From Desulforapulum sp034007745 (GTDB taxonomy: Bacteria > Desulfobacterota > Desulfobacteria > Desulfobacterales > Desulfobacteraceae), in the NCBI GenBank assembly GCA_034007745.1, contig JAVEQI010000003.1:62001-126000 (forward strand): a stretch of DNA of 64,000 nt, in the 5' to 3' direction. Below are positions 34,169 to 41,279 of this stretch, piece after piece. Each line of letters starts with the position of its first letter. The stretch's first letter is position 1. The notes under the pieces are model-generated. The model was not told the DNA's origin. It made no database searches and saw nothing but the letters and a program-made list of their open reading frames with translations. The position numbers and the translations under genes were made by a program.

Positions 34169-34456
34169 CTACATTAGATCTTTGTTTTTAAATCCTAAAT
34201 GGACCCTGTATGGTCCAGGGGTCCCAGGGGGAATAAGGGCCACCCTGTCACCATCCTGAATAATAGTGTTGAAAGGGGCAACCTTACCGTTGATAAATGT
34301 CACTTCCACATCATCCCTAGTCAGAGCCATTGTTTTAAGAAGATCATTCGGCGTTGTTCCCGGGCCGACTTCCATAGCTGCGTTACTGTATTCTATCCCC
34401 CTGTCTTTTAGTTTTTTCTGAAGAAATGAAAATGCATTAAAAGTGATCGTTGCCAT
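34169..34456 (-). CDS. MoaD/ThiS-like beta-grasp protein without terminal GG
   Basis: The 95-residue protein has the ubiquitin-like pattern: an ITFNAFSFLQKKL strand-helix, PNDLLKTMAL, VEVTFINGKVAP and GDRVALIPPGTPGPYRVHLG. Normal MoaD/ThiS proteins end at the GG after the PP turn. Here the chain continues for about 15 residues past GTPG and has no terminal diglycine, so standard adenylation and thiocarboxylation would need processing. It is transcribed opposite to AOR-2 and the MoaD-ThiF pair. Its role in AOR cofactor or sulfur chemistry is inferred from location. Confidence 0.78.
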   Translation of the reverse strand: MATITFNAFSFLQKKLKDRGIEYSNAAMEVGPGTTPNDLLKTMALTRDDVEVTFINGKVAPFNTIIQDGDRVALIPPGTPGPYRVHLGFKNKDLM

Positions 34457-34559
34457 TAATTGTCTCCATCTGTTTATTGTTGCACAGATTTATATGGTTG
34501 TGTCATAATTAACTCGTTTAATATCAAATAACGCTACAATGGGAAAGTGGTAATCTAAA

Positions 34560-34790
34560 ATGATTGAAATTGAAGTCAGACTGTTCGCAACCCTGGTAAA
34601 ATATATTCCCAAAGAATCCGACACATTTAAACTCCCGGACAAGACAACTATCGCAGGGCTTCTCGCCAAGCTCAATATTCCTGAAGAGGAGACCAAACTT
34701 ATCTTTGTCAACGGAAAAAAAGAGCACCTGGAGTATGAAGTGCAGAACAGGGACCGGGTGGGTATCTTTCCCCCCGTGGGCGGCGGTTGA
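34560..34790 (+). CDS. MoaD/ThiS-family sulfur carrier with C-terminal GGG
   Basis: A 76-residue beta-grasp sulfur carrier (IEIEVRLFATLVKYIP, a TIAGLLAKLNIP helix, KLIFVNGKK and RVGIFPPVGGG). The intact C-terminal diglycine is the site of adenylation and thiocarboxylate formation. The stop is 3 bp before the ThiF-like gene, so carrier and activating enzyme form a natural pair. The likely job is sulfur for molybdopterin or tungstopterin used by the AORs, though a role in another sulfur-transfer pathway cannot be excluded. Confidence 0.9.
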   Translation: MIEIEVRLFATLVKYIPKESDTFKLPDKTTIAGLLAKLNIPEEETKLIFVNGKKEHLEYEVQNRDRVGIFPPVGGG

Positions 34791-34793
34791 GCC

Positions 34794-35483
34794 ATGGAGC
34801 GTTACAGGCGGAACTTCAACACCCTTTCCCCGGTTGAACAGGTCATCCTTTCAAACTCCCGGGTGGCTGTCATCGGCCTTGGCGGCCTTGGCGGCGGGGT
34901 GGTGGAGATGCTTGCAAGGATCGGGGTGGGCACCCTGGTTCTCATGGACGGTGATTTGTTTGAAACAAGCAACCTCAATCGGCAGATTCTTGCCACCGAG
35001 GCCCTGGTAGGTCATTCAAAGGCCGGTGCGGCAAGGGATCGAGTCAGGGCTATAAACACAACCGTCCAGGTTACTGCCTTCCATAATTTTCTGGACAGTG
35101 AAAATGCAGATGCAACGGTTAGAGGATGCGATCTCGTGATTGACTGCCTTGACAGCATCGAAGCCAGGTTTCTGCTGGAAGATGCCTGCAGGCGGGCAGA
35201 AATTCCCTTGGTATCCGGGGCTATCGCAGGTACTCTGGGCCAGGTCATCACAATCTTTCCCCAGGATCCGGGGCTTAAGCTCATCTATGGAGATCGGTCG
35301 TCCCCCCGGGCAGACGGCGTAGAAAAAGAGGTGGGGAACCTCTCTTACACTCCCATGTTTGTGGCGGCAATCGAGACATCCGAAGCTGTAAAGGTACTTC
35401 TCAACCGGGGGGAGCTGCTGAGAAACCGGCTGCTCATCGTTGATCTCATGGCTCTTTCTTTTGATCTGGTTGAATTGACCTGA
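34794..35483 (+). CDS. ThiF/MoeB/HesA-family adenylyltransferase
   Basis: The 229-residue E1-like enzyme has the nucleotide loop VIGLGGLGGGVVEML, the MDGDLFETSNLNRQIL block with the conserved D and R residues, and DLVIDCLDSIEAR. No CxxC zinc pairs of classical MoeB are seen. It should adenylate the C-terminus of the MoaD-like carrier encoded just upstream. The start (ATG at 34794) follows the carrier stop by 3 bp. A large hairpin at 35535-35589 ends the unit. Confidence 0.9.
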   Translation: MERYRRNFNTLSPVEQVILSNSRVAVIGLGGLGGGVVEMLARIGVGTLVLMDGDLFETSNLNRQILATEALVGHSKAGAARDRVRAINTTVQVTAFHNFLDSENADATVRGCDLVIDCLDSIEARFLLEDACRRAEIPLVSGAIAGTLGQVITIFPQDPGLKLIYGDRSSPRADGVEKEVGNLSYTPMFVAAIETSEAVKVLLNRGELLRNRLLIVDLMALSFDLVELT

Positions 35484-35534
35484 TAACGGGAGCGTTTTAT
35501 ACTCCTTCTTATAATTCCTGACCCAGGCGTAAAA

Positions 35535-35589
35535 AATGGGGCTGAAACCAGGAAAATGGTAAATTCATCTGCCTGGGATCAGCCCCATT
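35535..35589. terminator. Nested hairpin between convergent thiF-like and Fe-ADH genes
   Basis: An 11-bp outer stem (AATGGGGCTGA at 35535-35545 with its exact complement at 35579-35589) encloses a second inverted pair (CCAGG and CCTGG). It lies between convergent genes, 52 bp after the first stop and 67 bp from the second, and fits a bidirectional terminator. Confidence 0.65.
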
Positions 35590-35655
35590 GATATGGATTA
35601 GCCTCTATCATCTTAAAATATCAATGTTCAGGTGTCAACCCGATGTTGATTTGTT

Positions 35656-36822
35656 TTACAGGGCGGCCGTGTATATTCCAATAACGTCGTCCAGGGTTAG
35701 AAGTCTTGGGTTCGTTGCAGCGCAGGCGTCCTTCTGTGCGTTTTCAGCCATTATTTTGAGGTCTTCCTTCTTGACACCAAGCTCGGTGAGGTTGGCTGGA
35801 ATACCCACATCTGCAGATAGGGTCTGGATGGCGGTCAAGGCACATTCAGCAGCGGCCCTGGTGGAAAGACCGGTGATGTTTTCCCCAAGGGCAACGGCAA
35901 TGTCTCCAAATCTTTCAAGCTTTGCAATGAGGTTGAACCTTGACACATGGGGAAGAAGAATTGCATTGCATACACCATGGGGAAGGTCGTAGAAGCCGCC
36001 GAGCTGATGGGCCATTGCATGGACATACCCAAGGCTTGCGTTGTTAAAGGCCATGCCTCCAAGATATTCCGCATAGGCCATCTTGTCCCTTGCCTGAATG
36101 TCGGTACCGTTGGCTACGGCCTGCCTGAGATTTCCGGCGATAAGCTCGATGGCCTTGATGGCGCAGGCATCGGTTATCGGGGTTGCGATGGTTGAAACAT
36201 AGGCCTCAACCGAATGGGTCAGGGCATCCATTCCAGTGGCTGCCGTGAGAGAAGAGGGCATCCCCATCATGAGAAGAGGGTCGTTGATGGCGATGTTTGG
36301 TGTGCAGCGCCAGTCAACAATGGCCATTTTAACCTTTCTGCTCGTATCTGTGATTATGCAGAAACGGGTCATCTCGCTGCCGGTTCCAGCTGTGGTGTTG
36401 ATGGCGATAAAGGGAGGCATTGCCTTTGTGGACTGATCCACTCCTTCAAGATCGTGGATGGTTCCGCCGTTGGAAGCCACAAGGCCGATGCCTTTCCCAC
36501 AGTCATGGGAACTTCCGCCACCGAGGGTTATTATCATATCACAACCGCTCTTCTTATATAGTTCAACACCCTCTGCAACATTTTTGTCCGTGGGATTTGG
36601 AACTGTCTCATCGTAGACCACTGGATCCACACCAGTTCCTTTTTTGATCATGTCGCAAATCTGCCGGGTAAGACCGGCAGCTGTGATTCCCTTGTCTGCC
36701 ACAAGAAAGGGTTTGGAAACCCCCAGGCTCTTCATCTGAGCACAGACCTCTTTGTGTGAACCAATGCCCATGAGTGAAACTGTGGGAATAAAAAAGCCAA
36801 AAGTTGCTTCTCCGTTTGACAT
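35656..36822 (-). CDS. Iron-dependent alcohol dehydrogenase, Fe-ADH 1
   Basis: The 388-residue group III alcohol dehydrogenase has the NAD-binding GGGSSHDCGKG (101-111), the TTAGTGSEMT block and the metal ligands D199, H203, H268 and H282 (GMDALTHSVEAY, then HAMAHQLGG and DLPHGVCNAILLPH). The start at 36822 follows AAGGAG; an upstream ATG at 36870 has none. Probable reaction: NAD-linked interconversion of a primary alcohol and aldehyde. Next to two AORs this suggests an alcohol-to-acid route. Confidence 0.93.
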   Translation of the reverse strand: MSNGEATFGFFIPTVSLMGIGSHKEVCAQMKSLGVSKPFLVADKGITAAGLTRQICDMIKKGTGVDPVVYDETVPNPTDKNVAEGVELYKKSGCDMIITLGGGSSHDCGKGIGLVASNGGTIHDLEGVDQSTKAMPPFIAINTTAGTGSEMTRFCIITDTSRKVKMAIVDWRCTPNIAINDPLLMMGMPSSLTAATGMDALTHSVEAYVSTIATPITDACAIKAIELIAGNLRQAVANGTDIQARDKMAYAEYLGGMAFNNASLGYVHAMAHQLGGFYDLPHGVCNAILLPHVSRFNLIAKLERFGDIAVALGENITGLSTRAAAECALTAIQTLSADVGIPANLTELGVKKEDLKIMAENAQKDACAATNPRLLTLDDVIGIYTAAL

Positions 36823-37314
36823 GTCAGACTCCTTATTATTTTGCATTATGATTAAAGTAAAAAATAGCATCTATTTAAAACTCTTTCTTTTTAAATGCAA
36901 AAACATTACCATGTTATTCTTTGAAGAGGATTAACTGTCGCCACTGCCCAGTTTTTGTGCTTGTAACTTTTTGAAATAAAACAATTAAGCAGCGATTAAT
37001 AAAACATTTAGAAAAATTAAACCTCCTCATTTCTTCCATGGATCATCTTAATTTCATACGTAGAATTGGGACAATATGACCCACTACTGCCATGAAGATG
37101 GGGCAAAGGGAAACGTTGTTCTTTCCATTTATTGCTGTCAAGGTCATTTTACCTTTATAGTTAAAAAAATAAATAATCTGATTCGGGTTCTGATATAATC
37201 CCCATGTCCTTATGGATACAACGAAGCGTGAAACTCGATAGCTTTTAGCTGCTATCTATCAGCTAAAAGCTAATGGTGTGAGTTTCACAACAACGGGTAC
37301 AAGCAGGAGTAAGT
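36823..37314. other. AT-rich intergenic region between two divergent Fe-ADH genes
   Basis: This 492-bp gap is the likely regulatory hub of the alcohol genes. I found no convincing -24/-12 sigma-54 promoter despite the nearby sigma-54 regulator. Copy 2 of the 50-bp element, beginning with an extended -10-like TGATATAAT at 37191-37199, and a nested hairpin occupy the right end. Confidence 0.5.
37194..37288 (+). repeat. Dispersed 50-bp element, copy 2, plus nested hairpin
   Basis: Bases 37194-37243 match 12467-12516. They run into a hairpin: outer arms GTGAAACTC (37228-37236) and GAGTTTCAC (37280-37288), inner perfect arms AGCTTTTAGCT (37240-37250) and AGCTAAAAGCT (37261-37271) with a 10-base loop. 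The inner part also reads as 7-bp units (AGCTTTT, AGCTGCT, AGCTAAA, AGCTAAT). It ends 26 bp before the Fe-ADH 2 start, so it would lie in its 5' leader. Confidence 0.7.
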
Positions 37315-38457
37315 ATGGGTATCTTGAAATTTTCTGTGCCGGAAATTTTTTTTGGGGCGGGCAGCTTGAAATATGCGGGAATCTGCGCAAGTCAGCTGGG
37401 TGCAGAAAAAATATTTTTTGTCTCGGACCCAGGATTGGAGAAATCCGGGTGGGTGGACCGGGTGTTTGAAATTCTCAAAAAAGAGCATCTCAAGTGGGTT
37501 TATTATTCCGAGGTGTCTGCCAATCCCCGGGACTGGCAGATAGAAAAAGGGGCACAGCTTTATAAAAGAAATGGATGTGATGTGGTCATTGCCCTTGGCG
37601 GCGGAAGTCCCATGGATGCGGCCAAGGGGATAGCGCTCGTTGCCAGCAACGGCGGCAGGGTCAATGATTATGAGGGGGCGAATCGAATTCAGAGCCCCCT
37701 TCCACCCATGATCTTTATTCCATCAACGGCAACCAGCGGATCAGACATCTCACAATTTGCCATTATAACAGATATGGAGCGGCGGATTAAAATGTCCATC
37801 ATCAGCCGTACCCTGGTTCCCAACATTTCGATTATTGATCCAGCGATTTTGACTACAATGTCCCGGGAACTAACCATTGCCGGTGCTGTGGATGCTCTTT
37901 CCCATGCGGTTGAGGCCCATGTCTCTAAAATTGCATCTCCCATGACTCAAGTTCATTCCCTCAAAGCCATCGAGCAGATCATAAAATATCTTCCCCTGGC
38001 CCTGGAGAGCCGTTCGGTGGATGATCTTGGGAGCCTCAGCATGGCCGGGACATTGTCGGCAATGGCCTTCAGCAACGCAAGCCTAGGCCTTGAGCATGCC
38101 CTGGCCCACAGTCTCGGGGGAATGCTGGACGCTGTCCACGGCACCATTCACCCCATACTCCTTCCCCAGGTGATGCGGTATAATCTTTGTGGGTGCACGG
38201 ATAAAATGGCTGAAATAGGCAGGGTCATCCTGGGGGAGGATTTGGAGTCGCCCGGTGCAACCGCCCTTGCCGGCATTGAAAAACTTGAGGCGTATTTTAA
38301 AGATCTTGGCGTGAGCACCCGGTTACGGGATATTGTGCCTGAACGAACGACACTGCCCAGGATTTGCAAAATGGCCACCTTTGACACCTGTCTTTTGAGC
38401 AATCCCAGAGGTGCAGATGTTGAAGATATGATGCAGATCTGCAATGAGGTATGGTGA
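37315..38457 (+). CDS. Iron-dependent alcohol dehydrogenase, Fe-ADH 2
   Basis: A 380-residue paralogue of Fe-ADH 1 with GGGSPMDAAKG and metal ligands D193, H197, H261 and H275 (AVDALSHAVEAHVS, EHALAHSLGG, DAVHGTIHPILLPQ). The usual TAGTGSE block is changed to STATSGSD, so substrate or cofactor contacts may differ from Fe-ADH 1. A GGAG Shine-Dalgarno sequence precedes the ATG. The sensor kinase gene begins 3 bp after its stop, which ties this enzyme to the two-component system. Confidence 0.92.
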   Translation: MGILKFSVPEIFFGAGSLKYAGICASQLGAEKIFFVSDPGLEKSGWVDRVFEILKKEHLKWVYYSEVSANPRDWQIEKGAQLYKRNGCDVVIALGGGSPMDAAKGIALVASNGGRVNDYEGANRIQSPLPPMIFIPSTATSGSDISQFAIITDMERRIKMSIISRTLVPNISIIDPAILTTMSRELTIAGAVDALSHAVEAHVSKIASPMTQVHSLKAIEQIIKYLPLALESRSVDDLGSLSMAGTLSAMAFSNASLGLEHALAHSLGGMLDAVHGTIHPILLPQVMRYNLCGCTDKMAEIGRVILGEDLESPGATALAGIEKLEAYFKDLGVSTRLRDIVPERTTLPRICKMATFDTCLLSNPRGADVEDMMQICNEVW

Positions 38458-38460
38458 GGT

Positions 38461-39741
38461 ATGATGAACAGACCAACAACCCTGGAAGACATAATCGGTC
38501 TTGAATCCACCAAACTCGGATTTTTTGGAGAGGTGAAAAATAAAATCGCCGAACTCCAGGCAGCAAACTTGAAGCTTGAGCAAAAGCAGCGCCAACTCCA
38601 GGCAATTTTAGATGGGATCTCCGATATTATGGTTATTATTTCGCTTGACTTCACCATCATATCGACAAACCGTCTGTTTTCCGAGGTTTTCAACTGCGCG
38701 TCCCCCCAGGGACGTTTTTGTTACGATTTTTTTAAGAACCGGGTATCTCCCTGTCCAGAATGCCCTATCATAACTGCCCAGAAGATAGACGGGGTCTGCC
38801 GAAAACTCGTAGATCATCAAATTAATAGCAAAAATCATCAATTTGAGGTTGCCGTGTCTCCCATGAAGGAGCCCGGTAAAGAAACATTGAGGTTTCTTGT
38901 TCTGATGCGGGATGTGACCCGGGAAAAGGCGTACCATGAGCAATATCAATATTCAACGAAAATGGCCACGGTGGGGGTCCTTGCAGCCGGTGTCGCCCAT
39001 GAAATAAACAACCCCCTGACTTCCATCAGCGGATTTTCAGAAGGACTCAGACGCAGACTGCCAAAACTCGGTCTCTGCATGCAGGAAGGTTTTAAAAAGG
39101 ATGAACTTCTGGCGGATTTCCATGAGTACATTGAAACTATTATTGTTGAGTGCAACCGTTGCCGTGATATCGTAAAGAGTCTGTTGACGTTCAGCCCCAG
39201 GGAAAAAATTGTTTTTGTCACCGTGGATCTTGAAGGCCTGATCACCGATGTTCTCACCCTTCTTCGCTACCGTTTGAAAAATTTTTCCTCGCTTAAAATC
39301 GAACTTGAATTCAAGCCTGATCTTCCAAAGGTTCAGGGCAGTGAAGCCGAGCTTAAACAGGTGATGCTCAACATCATATGTAATGCCCTTGATGCCCTTG
39401 ACGATGCTAATGTCCGGGACGGCAGAATAAAGATCCTTGCAGAAAAAGAAAATCCCTGGGTGACACTTTCGGTTGAAGACAACGGAAGTGGAATTGCCCG
39501 GGAAAAACTGGATAGAATCTTTGATCCTTTTTTTACAACAAAGCCGGTGGGCAAGGGTACTGGGATAGGGTTGTCCACATGCTATAATGTTATCAAACAG
39601 CACAGGGGGGAGATCCTGGTAAGCAGCCAGGAAAATTTTGGGACGGTTTTTAAAATAAAATTTCCAAACCCGCAATTTGTGACTGAATGGGAACCTGAAA
39701 GTGTGCCTGAGGATTTAATAGGATATTTCGAATATGAATAA
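38461..39741 (+). CDS. PAS-domain sensor histidine kinase
   Basis: The 426-residue kinase has no transmembrane segment, so it is cytoplasmic. A coiled segment (about 25-50) leads to a PAS domain (about 45-155) containing cysteines C87, C98 and C101 (FCYDFF, then CPECPI), which might bind a metal or sense redox. The H-box is AAGVAHEINNPLTS (H180). ATPase boxes follow: ICNALDAL (N), DNGSGIA (G1), FDPFFTTKPVGKGTGIGLS (F and G2). The gene overlaps the regulator gene by 8 bp. The signal is unknown but likely concerns alcohol or aldehyde metabolism. Confidence 0.92.
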   Translation: MMNRPTTLEDIIGLESTKLGFFGEVKNKIAELQAANLKLEQKQRQLQAILDGISDIMVIISLDFTIISTNRLFSEVFNCASPQGRFCYDFFKNRVSPCPECPIITAQKIDGVCRKLVDHQINSKNHQFEVAVSPMKEPGKETLRFLVLMRDVTREKAYHEQYQYSTKMATVGVLAAGVAHEINNPLTSISGFSEGLRRRLPKLGLCMQEGFKKDELLADFHEYIETIIVECNRCRDIVKSLLTFSPREKIVFVTVDLEGLITDVLTLLRYRLKNFSSLKIELEFKPDLPKVQGSEAELKQVMLNIICNALDALDDANVRDGRIKILAEKENPWVTLSVEDNGSGIAREKLDRIFDPFFTTKPVGKGTGIGLSTCYNVIKQHRGEILVSSQENFGTVFKIKFPNPQFVTEWEPESVPEDLIGYFEYE

Positions 39742-41086
39742 TCAGCCATGCTCCATAAATGTTCTCGTGGTCGACGATGAAAAATCCATCCGCAGGCTGC
39801 TTGAAAAAGAGTTAAGCTCACAACGGCGAAGTATCACAACGGCCGGTAATGCCAGGGAAGCCCTCATGGCCATAAGAAGCGCTGTGTTTGATGTCATTAT
39901 TCTGGATATCAGCCTGCCTGATGCCAATGGAATCGAACTGATGTCCCGATTCCATGAGGAGATCCTGGGAGTACAGATCGTTTTAATTACCGGATATGGT
40001 GATGTTGATGACGCTGTTGAAGCCATGAAGACAGGGGCCTGCGACTATATTACAAAGCCCTTTGACCTGGGACGCCTGGAGCAGGTCGTTGAAAAGGCCT
40101 ATCAGCTCGGAGCCCTTCACAAAAAAAAGTTTTTAAAACACCAGGGGGATGGAAAAAACAGTCTTTTCCCCGATCAGATCGTGGGGCATTCCACCGCCAT
40201 GGATGAAGTTCGATTCCTCATCGGCAAGGTGGCGCCAACCTCGGTTCCTGTCCTGATAACCGGCGAGAGCGGCACCGGTAAAAATGTAGTGGCAAGGCAG
40301 TTGCACGGTCTGAGCCTCAGACAGGATAACCCCTTGATAACCAAAAATTGCGCAACCCTCCAGGAGGAGTTGATACGCAGTGAGCTGTTCGGGTATTGCA
40401 AAGGGGCCTTTACCGGTGCCGAAGAGTCAAGGCAGGGACTTCTTGATTTTGCAGACAGGGGCACCTTGTTCCTGGACGAGATAGGGGAACTCTCCGTTGG
40501 TGTACAGGCATCTTTACTGCGTGTTATGGAAAATCAGACCTTCCGTCCGGTGGGAGATAAGAGTGAGCGCAAGGTTGATATTCGATTTCTATTTGCAACC
40601 AATCGCAACCTCAAGGAAGAGGTGGCAAAGGGGACGTTCAGCGAGGCCCTTTTCCACCGTCTCAACGTATTTGCCATAAAGATACTTCCTTTACGCAAGC
40701 GCAAGGAGGAGATTCCCGTGTTGATAGAATATTTTCTGGGTAAAATGAGCTCCGGCAGTGCCCCCTGCATGGTGTCGAAAAATGCCATGAACCGCCTAAT
40801 GGCCTATGACTGGCCGGGCAATGTCCGGGAACTTCACAATGTCATGGAAAGGGGCGTCATCCTTGCGGAAAACAACGTCATCACGGAACGATGCCTTCCC
40901 CTTGAACTCCTCGAGTCAGCCAATGGCACAGGTGAGAGCTCCTTTAATCTGTTTCCCCCCCTTGAGCAGATGGAGAAAAACTACATTCTCAAGGTGCTCG
41001 ACCATGTGGATGGAAATAGATCAAAGGCGTCTGAAATCCTTGGCATAAGTAGAAAGACCCTTTACCGCAAGCTGTTGAACGGTTGA
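39734..41086 (+). CDS. NtrC-family sigma-54-dependent response regulator
   Basis: A 450-residue regulator with an N-terminal receiver (D14, D15, phosphoacceptor D58 in VIILDISLPD, and the conserved lysine in YITKPF). The AAA+ domain has Walker A GESGTGKN (177-184), the sigma-54 contact loop GAFTGA (224-229) and Walker B LFLDE. A Fis-type helix-turn-helix closes it (ASEILGISRKTLYRKL). One atypical point: the Walker A ends in GKN where GKE is usual. It forms an operon with the kinase and Fe-ADH 2, so those genes or Fe-ADH 1 and the AORs are the probable targets. Confidence 0.94.
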   Translation: MNNQPCSINVLVVDDEKSIRRLLEKELSSQRRSITTAGNAREALMAIRSAVFDVIILDISLPDANGIELMSRFHEEILGVQIVLITGYGDVDDAVEAMKTGACDYITKPFDLGRLEQVVEKAYQLGALHKKKFLKHQGDGKNSLFPDQIVGHSTAMDEVRFLIGKVAPTSVPVLITGESGTGKNVVARQLHGLSLRQDNPLITKNCATLQEELIRSELFGYCKGAFTGAEESRQGLLDFADRGTLFLDEIGELSVGVQASLLRVMENQTFRPVGDKSERKVDIRFLFATNRNLKEEVAKGTFSEALFHRLNVFAIKILPLRKRKEEIPVLIEYFLGKMSSGSAPCMVSKNAMNRLMAYDWPGNVRELHNVMERGVILAENNVITERCLPLELLESANGTGESSFNLFPPLEQMEKNYILKVLDHVDGNRSKASEILGISRKTLYRKLLNG

Positions 41087-41088
41087 TT

Positions 41089-41141
41089 GTAGGTAGTAGG
41101 TAGATCCTTGGTTGAGGCCGGATGTATCCCCCGCTCCGGCC
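41089..41141 (+). terminator. Short heptad repeat and hairpin after the response regulator
   Basis: Two GTAGGTA heptads (41089-41102) follow the stop codon by 2 bp. A 7-bp GC stem then occurs (GGCCGGA at 41116-41122 and TCCGGCC at 41135-41141) with a 12-base loop. No T run follows, so termination is only likely. Confidence 0.45.
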
Positions 41142-41279
41142 GTGCCGTTTAGGATGAGGGAATTTTCATGATTTGGACTGTGGCGGTAAACTTTCATCTA
41201 TGATATAAAATCACTCTGTACCTTGAGTTTATGGCTTGGGCTTGGCTTGTTTTATCCCTAATTTAAAAGAGTTGGTCGT

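Noticed and set aside
36823..37314. Sigma-54 (-24/-12) promoter before the Fe-ADH genes
   Set aside because: I searched both strands by eye for TGGCA-N7-TTGC-like pairs and found none at acceptable spacing.
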